This document shows positions 1 through 9,054 of a DNA stretch of 52,076 bases, in pieces; the first letter of the stretch is position 1, and each line of letters opens with the position of its first letter. The translations under genes and the position numbers were made by a program. Below the pieces are notes generated by a model. It ran no database searches. It saw only the letters and a program-made list of their open reading frames with translations, and was not told where the DNA came from. This stretch comes from a candidate division GN15 bacterium (lineage in GTDB: Bacteria; Zixibacteria; MSB-5A5; GN15; FEB-12). Location: assembly GCA_014727815.1 (NCBI GenBank), contig WJMS01000015.1, positions 1-52,076 of the forward strand. Reading direction: 5' to 3'.

Positions 1-2
1 CG

Positions 3-1046
3 ATCGACACCCAGTTTGCGGTGGCGACGGTGGCGACGGGAATTATCGGCGCTGTGACGTTCTGGGGCTCGCTGGTCGCATTCGGCAAGCTCCAGGGGAT
101 CATCGGCGACGCGGCGGTGCTGTTTGCCGGGCAGAAATATCTCAATGCGATACTGGCATTGGTGGCGATCGCGCTGGCGGTCATGGTCGGGTTTGATCCG
201 AACCAGACGACGATGTTCTGGATCATGATCGGGATAGCCTCGGTGCTCGGGATTACCCTGGTCATCCCGATCGGTGGCGCGGATATGCCGGTGGTGATTG
301 CGCTGTTGAACTCCTACTCCGGTCTTGCGGCCGCGGCGACCGGGTTTGTGCTCGACAACAACGTGCTGATCATCTCCGGTTCGCTGGTTGGCGCCTCGGG
401 GCTGATCCTGACCAATATCATGTGCAAGGCGATGAACCGGTCGCTGACCAATGTACTGTTCGGTGTGCTGGGACCCTCGGCCGAGGGCGCCTCGGCTGAT
501 GATGTCTACGCCGGGAAGGTCAAGGCGACCTCGGCTGAAGAAGTGGCCATGCTTTTTGACGGCGCCCAGCGGGCAATCATCGTGCCGGGTTACGGTATGG
601 CAGTGGCGCAGGCGCAGCACGCGGTGCGTGACCTGACGAACCTGCTCGAGTCGCGAGGGGTCGAGGTCGACTTTGCCATCCACCCGGTGGCCGGTCGTAT
701 GCCCGGACACATGAATGTGCTGCTGGCCGAGGCAAATGTCTCCTACGACAAGCTCAAGGAGATGGATGAGGTCAACCCGACGTTCGCCCAGACCGATGTA
801 GCTATCGTGATTGGCGCGAATGACGTGGTCAATCCGGTGGCGCGCACCGATCCACAGTCGCCGATTGCGGGGATGCCGATTCTCGATGTCGACAAGGCGC
901 GGACGGTGGTGGTGATCAAGCGCAGCCTCTCCCCCGGTTTTGCCGGTATTCCCAACCCGCTGTTTGCCGCCGACAATACGCTGATGTTTTTTGCCGACGG
1001 CAAGAAGGCGGTGCTGGAGATGGTTGCGGCGATCAAGGAGTCATAG
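3..1046 (+). CDS. pntB: NAD(P) transhydrogenase subunit beta (5'-truncated by window edge)
   Basis: Frame is open to the window start. PntB membrane region (TFWGSLVAFGKLQG, NSYSGLAAAATGFVL) and NADP-binding domain III (VPGYGMAVAQAQHAV, HPVAGRMPGHMNVLLAEA, GANDVVNPVARTDPQSPIAGMPIL). Confidence 0.95.
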   Translation: MDTQFAVATVATGIIGAVTFWGSLVAFGKLQGIIGDAAVLFAGQKYLNAILALVAIALAVMVGFDPNQTTMFWIMIGIASVLGITLVIPIGGADMPVVIALLNSYSGLAAAATGFVLDNNVLIISGSLVGASGLILTNIMCKAMNRSLTNVLFGVLGPSAEGASADDVYAGKVKATSAEEVAMLFDGAQRAIIVPGYGMAVAQAQHAVRDLTNLLESRGVEVDFAIHPVAGRMPGHMNVLLAEANVSYDKLKEMDEVNPTFAQTDVAIVIGANDVVNPVARTDPQSPIAGMPILDVDKARTVVVIKRSLSPGFAGIPNPLFAADNTLMFFADGKKAVLEMVAAIKES

Positions 1047-1074
1047 CTCGTCACACAGTGTTTCGACTGTCGAA

Positions 1075-1104
1075 GAGCCCTCGCTGTCGCGGGGGCTTTT
1101 TTTA
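1075..1104 (+). terminator. Probable rho-independent terminator of pntB
   Basis: agccctcgctgtcgcgggggctttttttat: GC hairpin followed by a T-run about 30 nt after the pntB stop. Confidence 0.7.
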
Positions 1105-1587
1105 TGGGGACGATGTGAAATGGGTGCACGGCCGGGGGGCCCGATGGAATCGATCGCGTTGTTTCCACCGGTGAAGTCGACACAGCTGAAACGAGGTCAG
1201 ACTGAGCAGGCGTAAGCTTCGACCTCAGCCACCCCGACCGCAACCTTCCATGCTGCTATCCATCTCCCGTAGATCGAGTGATAAGACAGCGTTCCCGCCG
1301 GTTCGGCTGCGCTGCTCCGATTTCCCTGGCCTTTCGGCCAGAACAGCGCGACCACTTCAGAACGACAGAAGCGAACAACCGAAGACGGTGGCGGGACGAA
1401 CCGTCGGCGCCGGTACTGAGGGAAACCGGCAACGGGTGTTCACACGCTCCTGTCCATCGTATAGACGATACCGGATCGATTTTGTTTGCTACAATCGGTG
1501 CATGTGGCGACGGCCCATCGCCGGGGATGACGATGGGCCGTGCCGTGGGAGAGATACTAACGATGCACTGGAGGATACAGGGCCTTG

Positions 1588-2967
1588 TCAACTATCTGTC
1601 GAGCTTTTCGGTGACTCATCGGTGTGACCGTTGTCATAATGGCCGACCAGACGGATGGGATTGCCGGACATGTCGGTGACGACCTCGAGACGGAAGAAAT
1701 CGACCTCGTCGAACCAGAAGAGCGTCTCGGACATCGGTTGCGCTTTCATTTTCGGGTTATCGCCGCGCTGATACCAGAGCGAACCGTCTTCAACCCACAG
1801 CCGTCGCTCGCCGTACTCCCCGGCATAGGTGGCCAGAAGTTCGGGGTCGACCGAAACCGGGTTGAGTTTCGCGTCCAGGCCGGTCACGGTCCAGTCGAGC
1901 GCAAACGCCTGATTGGGATCCTTCGCGTCTTCCCGCAGTTTCTTCAGCGCTTCGAAATAGGCTTTATCCAGCGCCTTGTCGGCGTCTATTTCGATGTGGG
2001 GGGTGACACCGGCCCCTTCCCAATTGGTTCCGGAGATCGGGTTGATGGCCCGACCGAACGGAACAGCCATCTTGACGTGAACATTCGGGAAAACGTGACC
2101 ATCGACAGGGTGCGCCCCCCCGCCGGTGGCTTCACCGACGAGAGTGGCGCGCTCCAGATTCTTGAGATTGTAGGAAAACTCTTCGGCGCCGGAAAAAGTA
2201 TAGTCACTGGTCAGGACATACAGGTCGACATCGCTCAACCGCGGGCCGTCGACATGGGAGGCAGTCCAGAACTGCTTGATCGAGTCGGTCTCCCGGATAT
2301 AAAAGCTGTTGAGATGGACCGGCTCGTCGAAGAAGTAGCTCGTGATCAACTGGATCAACGAGGGTGAGCCGCCGCCATTCTCTCTCAGGTCGACAATCAG
2401 GGCATCGCAGTTGGCGAGGAAATTCATGGCGGCGACCGCAGTCGGGCCGGCCAGGGAGGCATCGACAAACTGGTTGAACTTCAGATAGCCGACATTGCCG
2501 GGCATGATCTCGAGCTTTTTGAACTTGTAGTTGTCACGCGCCATCCGTTCCCGCATTTCCTGGCGGTGTTTCTGCTTTTCCGCCTCGGTCGGTTCCGCCT
2601 GCGAGTAGCGAGCGACTTCCTGCGGCGACATGACACCAACCCTCAGGTGGCGGTCGTGGCAGATCTCGCGCAGGTCGTTGGTCAGAGCTTCGGTGAAGGC
2701 AGCAACAGTGGCGTAGTCCTTATACTTGCCCTGGTTGAGGTTCTTGCGAACGTACTGCTCCATCTCTTTGGCAACGTCGGGAAACACGTAGTAGTCGTTC
2801 AGGGCAGTTGTAATCGAGTCGACAATCTCGGCCCGCATGGCGTCGTCGCAGGCGATTGGTTCCGGACCGGCCGGCTGCTGGGCGTATGTTGCCAGGGATA
2901 GAAGTATTGCAGCGAGGACGATCATTGACGTCCGGACAAAGTTACTATACATGTCTTTCTGATACAT
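1588..2967 (-). CDS. S41 family peptidase (IRBP/tail-specific protease-like), exported
   Basis: Start trimmed to ATG at 2967 with aggagg upstream. Signal peptide (SMIVLAAILLSLATYAQ). S41 N-terminal IRBP-like region, then DALIVDLRENGGGSPSLIQLI and YTFSGAEEFSYNLKNLERATLVGEATGGGAHP. Confidence 0.87.
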   Translation of the reverse strand: MYQKDMYSNFVRTSMIVLAAILLSLATYAQQPAGPEPIACDDAMRAEIVDSITTALNDYYVFPDVAKEMEQYVRKNLNQGKYKDYATVAAFTEALTNDLREICHDRHLRVGVMSPQEVARYSQAEPTEAEKQKHRQEMRERMARDNYKFKKLEIMPGNVGYLKFNQFVDASLAGPTAVAAMNFLANCDALIVDLRENGGGSPSLIQLITSYFFDEPVHLNSFYIRETDSIKQFWTASHVDGPRLSDVDLYVLTSDYTFSGAEEFSYNLKNLERATLVGEATGGGAHPVDGHVFPNVHVKMAVPFGRAINPISGTNWEGAGVTPHIEIDADKALDKAYFEALKKLREDAKDPNQAFALDWTVTGLDAKLNPVSVDPELLATYAGEYGERRLWVEDGSLWYQRGDNPKMKAQPMSETLFWFDEVDFFRLEVVTDMSGNPIRLVGHYDNGHTDESPKSSTDS

Positions 2968-3004
2968 CTCCACTTTCCTCCTCTGGAAGAATTGTCTTGT
3001 CACG

Positions 3005-3502
3005 TCAGCCGTGTCGGGGTGCGGCACTGAGTGTCTCGGCGACCCGCACATACATTTCGCGCCGATCGAGGGCCGCCTCGAGCTGATCGAGGGCCGCGAG
3101 CACATCGGCATCAGCCTCGGCCAGCCATCCCGCGGTCTGACCGGCGACTGCGTGCCAGACCGGCTGCAGCCGCTCGTGCAGGCGGCGACCGCGAGCGGTC
3201 AACGACAGCAGGCGGCGGCGCTCATCGTGCCGATCTCGTTTGGAGGCGATCAGTCCCGCGCGGGTCATGGCGCCGACAATCTGGTTGACCGCCGGGTGGG
3301 TCATGCCGAGTCGATCGGCGGCCTCAGTCACGGAAAGCGGGGCTTCCTCGGCCAACAGGTAGAGCATCAAAAACCAGCGGGCCTCGAAGTCGGTGTCGAG
3401 TTCGGCGTAGATGCGCGAGATATCGCGGTAGAGACGGTCGCTGAGGCGTTTGAAGCGGCTGGCCACAGCCAGCGGGCCGAGTTGGCGGACGAGGTCGGTC
3501 AT
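3005..3502 (-). CDS. MarR family transcriptional regulator
   Basis: winged-HTH pattern APLSVTEAADRLGMTHPAVNQIVGAMTRAGLIASKRDRHDERRRLLSLTARGRRL. Confidence 0.85.
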   Translation of the reverse strand: MTDLVRQLGPLAVASRFKRLSDRLYRDISRIYAELDTDFEARWFLMLYLLAEEAPLSVTEAADRLGMTHPAVNQIVGAMTRAGLIASKRDRHDERRRLLSLTARGRRLHERLQPVWHAVAGQTAGWLAEADADVLAALDQLEAALDRREMYVRVAETLSAAPRHG

Positions 3503-3530
3503 CTGGATACGGCTCCCTGATTGGGGTGTG

Positions 3531-3559
3531 TTGACAGATTTTACGTAAGCGCTTACATA
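3531..3559 (+). promoter_or_regulatory. Sigma70-like promoter TTGACA-N17-TACATA
   Basis: TTGACA at 3531-3536, 17-nt spacer, TACATA at 3554-3559; upstream of the AGCS symporter. Confidence 0.5.
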
Positions 3560-3560
3560 A
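3541..3560. promoter_or_regulatory. Candidate MarR operator palindrome
   Basis: TTACGTAAGCGCTTACATAA: core GTAAGCGCTTAC (3545-3556) is perfectly palindromic; the 20-mer has one mismatched pair. Lies in the divergent marR/AGCS promoter region. Confidence 0.6.
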
Positions 3561-3709
3561 ATGTTTCACGCAGGTCGGCCCGAAGCGGAAAAAAAGTTGT
3601 GTCGCCAGTGTCGCGGCGACTATAGTAGAGCTGGTTGTCGCGCCGAGAGCGCCAAACCGGCAGCGATTGCCCCACCACCAGCACCGACACCATACACGCG
3701 AGGCTGTGA

Positions 3710-5044
3710 TTGGAAGCATTTGACAACTTCTGGGCCGAGGCGGTCGATCTTGCCTGGGGCATGCCCCTGGTTATCTTGCTGATCGGCGCGGGGCTGCTGT
3801 TTTCTATCCTGAGCAAGGCTCTTCCCCTGCGCGCCTGGCGTCACTCGATCGACATCATGCGCGGCAAGTTCGATAATCCGCATGAGCCGGGCGAAATCAG
3901 TCATTTTCAGGCGCTGACATCGGCGCTGTCGGCGACGCTCGGGATGGGGAATATCGCCGGGGTGGCGGTGGCGATCACGATGGGGGGGCCGGGATCGTTG
4001 TTCTGGATGTGGATTGCCGGTTTGGTGGGCATGGCCACCAAGTATTTCACCTGTACGCTGGCGGTCCTGCATCGCAAGAAGGACAGCCGCGGGGTCGATC
4101 AGGGCGGGCCGATGTATTATCTCGAGGTGGGGCTCGGGAAGTGGTTCAAGCCGCTGTCGATTGTCTTTTCGATCTGCGGGATGATCGGCTGCCTGGCGTT
4201 GTTCCAGATCAATCAGCTTTCGGGGCTGCTGGAGAGCGACTACGATATCAACCCGCTGATCACCGGGACGGTGTGCATGTTCCTGGTAGGTGCGGTTATT
4301 CTCGGCGGCATCATTCGGGTGGGCAAGGTCACCGAGAAGACGGTGCCGGCGATGTTCATCCTGTATGTGACCTGCGCGATTATTATCATTATCTCGAATT
4401 ACCAGCAGGTGCCGGATGTGATCTATTCGATCTTCAGCACGGCGTTTGGCGGCGAATCGTTGATCGGGGCCGGCACGGGCCTGGCGGTGCGCGAGGTGAT
4501 TGTCACCGGTGTCAAGCGGGCGGCGTTCTCGAATGAGGCGGGAATCGGGACGGCGCCGATGGCCCACGGCGCGGCCAAGACGAGCGAGCCGGTACGCGAG
4601 GGGCTGATTGCAATGCTCGGACCGTTTCTGGACACCAACGTTGTGTGCACGCTGACGGGGTTGGTGTTGCTGACGACCGGCGTGGCGGCCAACGAAGATG
4701 GTGTCGTGATGACGGCCAACGCGTTTGATGTCGGGTTGGGGATGTTCGGGCGGTTGGCGCTGACGGTTATCATCCTGCTGTTTTCGATTACGACGATGAT
4801 CTCGTACTCATACTACAGCCTGAAGTGTGCCAAGTACTTGTTTGGCGAGAAGATCGGGCAGCAGTATGTTTACATTTACCTGATTACCTTTCCCCTGGCG
4901 GCCGTGCTGAATCCTGGGACGGTCGTGAATATTATCGACACGTGTTTCGCATTGATGGCCGTGCCAACGTTGACGGGGGCGCTGTTGCTCTCGCCCCACG
5001 TGCTTCGGGCGACACGGGACTATTTCAGGCGGATGAACCTGTAG
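3710..5044 (+). CDS. Sodium:alanine symporter family protein (AGCS)
   Basis: AGCS signatures: TLGMGNIAGVAVAITMGGPGSLFWMWIAGLVGMATKYFTCTLAVLHR, GGPMYYLEVGLG, AAFSNEAGIGTAPMAHGAAKTSEPVREGLIAMLGPFLDTNVVCTLTGLVLL. TTG start assumed. Confidence 0.92.
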   Translation: MEAFDNFWAEAVDLAWGMPLVILLIGAGLLFSILSKALPLRAWRHSIDIMRGKFDNPHEPGEISHFQALTSALSATLGMGNIAGVAVAITMGGPGSLFWMWIAGLVGMATKYFTCTLAVLHRKKDSRGVDQGGPMYYLEVGLGKWFKPLSIVFSICGMIGCLALFQINQLSGLLESDYDINPLITGTVCMFLVGAVILGGIIRVGKVTEKTVPAMFILYVTCAIIIIISNYQQVPDVIYSIFSTAFGGESLIGAGTGLAVREVIVTGVKRAAFSNEAGIGTAPMAHGAAKTSEPVREGLIAMLGPFLDTNVVCTLTGLVLLTTGVAANEDGVVMTANAFDVGLGMFGRLALTVIILLFSITTMISYSYYSLKCAKYLFGEKIGQQYVYIYLITFPLAAVLNPGTVVNIIDTCFALMAVPTLTGALLLSPHVLRATRDYFRRMNL

Positions 5045-5609
5045 GCCTGTCGGGTGGCGAGCCGAAGGTGAAGGCGCCGGGGAAGTCCGGCTCGGCTTCT
5101 TTCTTTTTTCCGGTCCAGTAATCGATATCGAGGCGGTAGACGGCGATCCGGCTGAGATCGTTGTCCGTGACCGGGAGATAGTCTTCTCCCTCGACCAGGT
5201 GCGGGAAGTACTTGTGGTTGAGCTGCGCCATGGCGTGGCGGCGTTCGGTGAGGTCATCGACTACGCGGATGCGGCCAAAGGCAACGACTGACGCAAACTC
5301 CACACTAAACTCGGCGGCGATTTCGGCGGGCAGCAGGCGGCCCATGCTTGCGGCAGTGAAGGCACATCGGCTGCCCGGAGTATCGCGAACGGCGGTCACG
5401 AGTGTGCCGGTCGGGGCGGAATGGAAGTAGATGGCGTGGGTGTCGGGATCGTAGACGAAGGTGTTGGTCACCGGGTATGGCGCGCCCTCGCGGAGGACAG
5501 CCGTGGTGCCGAACGGCGCGGTTGCGATGAACTGCCGGATCCAGGTATCGTCACGGGCGCGGTCTTTGCGGCGCATGGCCGGATAGGCGCGGTCATCGGA
5601 TCCGGCCAC
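5025..5609 (-). CDS. Pyridoxamine 5'-phosphate oxidase family / FMN-binding split-barrel protein
   Basis: RQFIATAPFGTTAVLREGAPYPVTNTFVYDPDTHAIYFHSAPTGTLVTAVRDTPGSRCAFTA pattern. 3' end overlaps the convergent AGCS gene by 20 bp. Confidence 0.8.
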   Translation of the reverse strand: MAGSDDRAYPAMRRKDRARDDTWIRQFIATAPFGTTAVLREGAPYPVTNTFVYDPDTHAIYFHSAPTGTLVTAVRDTPGSRCAFTAASMGRLLPAEIAAEFSVEFASVVAFGRIRVVDDLTERRHAMAQLNHKYFPHLVEGEDYLPVTDNDLSRIAVYRLDIDYWTGKKKEAEPDFPGAFTFGSPPDRPTGSSA

Positions 5610-6091
5610 TACTTCTTCCCTTTGGACTGGTTTTTGAGATGATCGAGCGGCAGCTTGGCGGTTTCCTTGTAGGTCTCCATGACAATGGTCGTGCGGGTGG
5701 AGACGATGGTTTTGATGCGGCCGATCGGGTCGCGCAGCAGATGTGACAGGGCGGGAGTATCTTTCACCCGCACTTTGATAAGATAACAGTCTTCGCCGGC
5801 GATATTGTGCACTTCCTGTACCTGCGGGATTCGGACCAGTTCCTCGGCTGTTTCATCGGAGCCGACCGGTTCGTTGGTGCGGACGTAGATGTAGGCAGTG
5901 AGAGCGAGGTCTATCCCATCGGCATCGATTCTGGCTTCGTAGCCGCGCACGATGCCGCGTTCCTCGAGTTTGCGCATCCGTTCCCCCACGGCCGAGGTAG
6001 CCATACCGATTTTGCGGGCGATGGTGGAACTGGGGATGCGGGCGTTTTGCTGCAGGTAGGTCAGGATTTTGCGGTCGGTCTCATCGATCAT
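5609..6091 (-). CDS. Lrp/AsnC family transcriptional regulator
   Basis: MIDETDRKILTYLQQNARIPSSTIARKIGMATSAVGERMRKLEERGIVRGYEARID plus RAM domain. Start trimmed to 6091 with GGAGGA RBS. Confidence 0.92.
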   Translation of the reverse strand: MIDETDRKILTYLQQNARIPSSTIARKIGMATSAVGERMRKLEERGIVRGYEARIDADGIDLALTAYIYVRTNEPVGSDETAEELVRIPQVQEVHNIAGEDCYLIKVRVKDTPALSHLLRDPIGRIKTIVSTRTTIVMETYKETAKLPLDHLKNQSKGKK

Positions 6092-6236
6092 CGGAACGTG
6101 TCTCCTCCATTGGCTTGCCGTAGTAAACAGCGAAGGCGGCGGTGGGGCAATTGGATTTTTCATTGTCGCGCGGGCACGAATCGACGGGGCGTTTCGCAAA
6201 AACAGCGCATCATAGACCAGAAATGCGACAATTTGC

Positions 6237-6265
6237 TTGACAGCATCGACTGTTTTGCCTACGAT
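6237..6265 (+). promoter_or_regulatory. Sigma70-like promoter TTGACA-N17-TACGAT
   Basis: Exact TTGACA at 6237-6242, 17-nt spacer, TACGAT at 6260-6265; upstream of the cytochrome operon. Confidence 0.5.
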
Positions 6266-6347
6266 AGTCGAAGACAACTCTCCAGCCATGTTTTGCCGCG
6301 GACATGCTGAGCATCAGCCGTTAACCCACCTGAAAGGAGCTTCAGGC

Positions 6348-7748
6348 ATGGCAAGCATTTCCCCTCCCAACCAGGACAGCAGACGTGTGTTTCCCCGGGG
6401 TATCTGGGCTGCCGTCGTTATGTGCATGGTATGTCTCGCAATTGTCGCCGTTGGCGTGTATGCGAGCGACGGCGCGCCGGCGGCGGGAACGTATTCGTAC
6501 GATGAGTTTGAGACCCCGGAGTTTTGTGGGACCTCGTGCCACACCGATCTCTATGTCCAGTGGACGCAGGCGATGATGTCGCATGCGTATACGCACCATT
6601 GGGATGAGATCGAGTACTTTGAACTGGCGGTCCCGCATGCCGAGAAGGACGAGAAAGTGGCTGAGGTGAAGGCCGGTTGCAACGGTTGCCACTCGCCGCT
6701 GGCCTATCTCAATGGTGGTTTTCCGCCGCCGCGGCCGGCTGAAAACAGCCGGGCGAACGAGAGTGTTTCCTGCGAGGTCTGCCACAATATCACCGGCATT
6801 ACACAGGATACGGCGTACAATTTCAACTTTGTCTGGGATCCGGGTGACACCAAGTACGGTCCCCGCGCCACCGGCGAGTCGCCGGCGCACGAGATGGCCA
6901 AGTCGGAGTTTTTGGCGACGACCGAGCTGTGTGGCGGGTGTCACAATGAGAAGAGTCCCTACGGCGTGTGGGTGAAGTCGACGCAGCTGGAGTGGCTTGA
7001 GGGGCCGTACGCCGAGGAAGATGTGCGCTGTCACGACTGCCATATGACGTACGGCAAGATGGCGACCGCGTCGATGGGACCGGTGTATGATGATGCCCGG
7101 CTGCACCTTTTTCACGGCGCCCATGACAAGGGCAAGCTGCGGGGAGTGGTTGAGATCCGCCTCTACCCGGATATCCAGGAAGCCGTTCCGGGAGACCGGG
7201 TGAAGTTCACGGTGACCCTGTTCAATCAGAAGACCGGTCACAAATTCCCGACCGGGTCGGTTGAAGACCGGCTTGTCTGGCTGCATCTGGAGGCGACGGA
7301 CGCCGACGGCACCGTTTACCATCTGCCGGTCGACAAGAAGGGTTTCGAGGGCGAAGAGTATACGATTGGTGACTCGGTGCTGGCCTACCAGGATATGGGA
7401 ATTGCTCTCGATCGGCCGAATTTCGAGGGCGTCCAGCGTGACGGGATTCCGGTTGGGGATCGCATATTCCGCATGCCGTATTTCGATCCGCAGGGTCGGA
7501 TGACGATTCAGCAGTGGAACACGGCGTCGCTGGGGGTAGACTACCGCTTCGCACCGCGCGAGACCAAGGTGGAGACCTACACGTTTGATATCCCCTTCGA
7601 GGTCCCTGCCGGCGAGTTGACGGTGACCGCGAAGCTCAACTACCAGTTGCTGGTCAAACCGGTTGCGGACTTCCTCGATGTACCTGCCGAGGAGTCTGAG
7701 CCGTTTGTCGTGAATGAACAATCGACCACCCTGACTATCTTGCCGTAA
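6348..7748 (+). CDS. Multiheme c-type cytochrome (cytochrome c554-like)
   Basis: Start trimmed to ATG 6348 (aaaggag RBS). N-terminal TM/signal. Heme motifs CGTSCH (CX3CH), CNGCH, CEVCH, CGGCH, CHDCH. C-terminal beta-rich region with TGHKFPTG. Confidence 0.85.
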   Translation: MASISPPNQDSRRVFPRGIWAAVVMCMVCLAIVAVGVYASDGAPAAGTYSYDEFETPEFCGTSCHTDLYVQWTQAMMSHAYTHHWDEIEYFELAVPHAEKDEKVAEVKAGCNGCHSPLAYLNGGFPPPRPAENSRANESVSCEVCHNITGITQDTAYNFNFVWDPGDTKYGPRATGESPAHEMAKSEFLATTELCGGCHNEKSPYGVWVKSTQLEWLEGPYAEEDVRCHDCHMTYGKMATASMGPVYDDARLHLFHGAHDKGKLRGVVEIRLYPDIQEAVPGDRVKFTVTLFNQKTGHKFPTGSVEDRLVWLHLEATDADGTVYHLPVDKKGFEGEEYTIGDSVLAYQDMGIALDRPNFEGVQRDGIPVGDRIFRMPYFDPQGRMTIQQWNTASLGVDYRFAPRETKVETYTFDIPFEVPAGELTVTAKLNYQLLVKPVADFLDVPAEESEPFVVNEQSTTLTILP

Positions 7749-7763
7749 CGGGAGGCTGCATAC

Positions 7764-8951
7764 ATGAAGAAGACGATAGCTATATCATCGATCGCCGGCG
7801 CGCTGCTGCTGGCCCTCAGTCTGGCTTTGCTGACACCGCCGCAGTCGGCGCAGGCGATTCCGGCCTTTGCACGAAAGTACCGGATGTCCTGCACGACCTG
7901 TCACGCGCCGTTCCCGAAGCTGAAGGCGTACGGGGATGAGTTCGCCGGAGACGGGTTCGTGTTGAAAGATCAGGATGCCCCGCGTTATTATGTCGAAACC
8001 GGTGATGAAAACCTGGATTTGATTCGCGACCTGCAGGCGGCTTTCCGACTGGAAGGTTTCGTCAAACACGAGACAAAGACCGATCAGGATGTGGACTTCA
8101 CGGCACCCTATAACCTGAAGTTCCTGTCGGGTGGAGCGTTGTCCGACCACCTGGCCTATTACTTCTACTTTTTCTTCAGCGAGCGCGGCGAGGTCGCGGG
8201 GATCGAGGACGCCTTCGTGATGTTCAACGACGTTTTCAATACCGAACTGGACATCTATCTCGGTCAGTACCAGGTTTCCGACCCGTTGTTCAAGCGCGAA
8301 CTTCGCCTGACCTATCAGGACTACCAGGTGTATCGGATGACACCCGGGGATTCGCGAGTTAATTTGACCTACGATCGGGGTGTAATGATGACCTGGGGGT
8401 TCGCCAACGGCCCGGGTTTCGTTTTCCAGATCCTCAACGGAAACGGTATCGGGGAGGCCAACGAGTTCCGGGTGTATGACGACGACAAGTACAAGAATTT
8501 CGCTTTGCATGCGTCGCAGGATGTCGGCGAGTTCGTCAATGTCGGCCTGTTCGGTTACTACGGCAAGGAGGCGGAGTCCGGGTACAAGAACGAGATGTGG
8601 ATGCTGGGACCGAATGGGACGATCGGCAACGACAAGATCGAGTTAAACGGTCAGTACATGCTTCGCCGCGACGACAATCCCTGGTTCACCGCCACCAAGC
8701 CATCGGATGAGATCGAGACGCAGGGTGGACTGGCCGAGGTTGTGTATATGCCGGACGGCGATCGCAGCACGTGGTACCTCACGGGGCTGTACAACTGGGT
8801 GGATTCCGACGATGACCTGGAAGACTACGAGGCCGTGACGGCCCATGTCGGCTGGGTGCTTCGCACCAATTTCCGGCTGATTGCCGAGAACACCTATGAT
8901 ATCGAACAGGAAGAGAACCAGTTCGTGGTCGGATTCATTTCGGCCTTTTGA
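7764..8951 (+). CDS. Monoheme cytochrome - outer-membrane beta-barrel fusion (Cyc2-like architecture)
   Basis: Signal peptide; AIPAFARKYRMSCTTCHAPFPKLKAYGDEF with one CXXCH; remainder has alternating beta-strand pattern and a terminal Phe (FVVGFISAF*). Confidence 0.7.
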   Translation: MKKTIAISSIAGALLLALSLALLTPPQSAQAIPAFARKYRMSCTTCHAPFPKLKAYGDEFAGDGFVLKDQDAPRYYVETGDENLDLIRDLQAAFRLEGFVKHETKTDQDVDFTAPYNLKFLSGGALSDHLAYYFYFFFSERGEVAGIEDAFVMFNDVFNTELDIYLGQYQVSDPLFKRELRLTYQDYQVYRMTPGDSRVNLTYDRGVMMTWGFANGPGFVFQILNGNGIGEANEFRVYDDDKYKNFALHASQDVGEFVNVGLFGYYGKEAESGYKNEMWMLGPNGTIGNDKIELNGQYMLRRDDNPWFTATKPSDEIETQGGLAEVVYMPDGDRSTWYLTGLYNWVDSDDDLEDYEAVTAHVGWVLRTNFRLIAENTYDIEQEENQFVVGFISAF

Positions 8952-8973
8952 CGTTCGAACCGTTTGATTCGAA

Positions 8974-9004
8974 AAGGCGGCTTGCCGGGCGAGCCGCCTT
9001 TTTT
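8974..9004 (+). terminator. Rho-independent terminator of the cytochrome operon
   Basis: AAGGCGGCT tgccgggcg AGCCGCCTT followed by TTTT. Confidence 0.88.
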
Positions 9005-9054
9005 CTAGCTTGCCTCGAACGCCTCTGCTGGCGACATTCGGGACAGGCTTACAT

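Noticed and set aside
1105-1588. Small plus/minus ORFs (1250-1627, 1256-1591, 1278-1679)
   Set aside because: Mutually overlapping in several frames with Arg/Ser-rich composition and no RBS or domain; treated as non-coding spacer.
6342-7721. 459-aa minus-strand ORF opposite the multiheme cytochrome
   Set aside because: The opposite strand carries five heme-binding motifs, an RBS and a signal peptide; the antisense product is Arg/His/Leu-rich shadow sequence.
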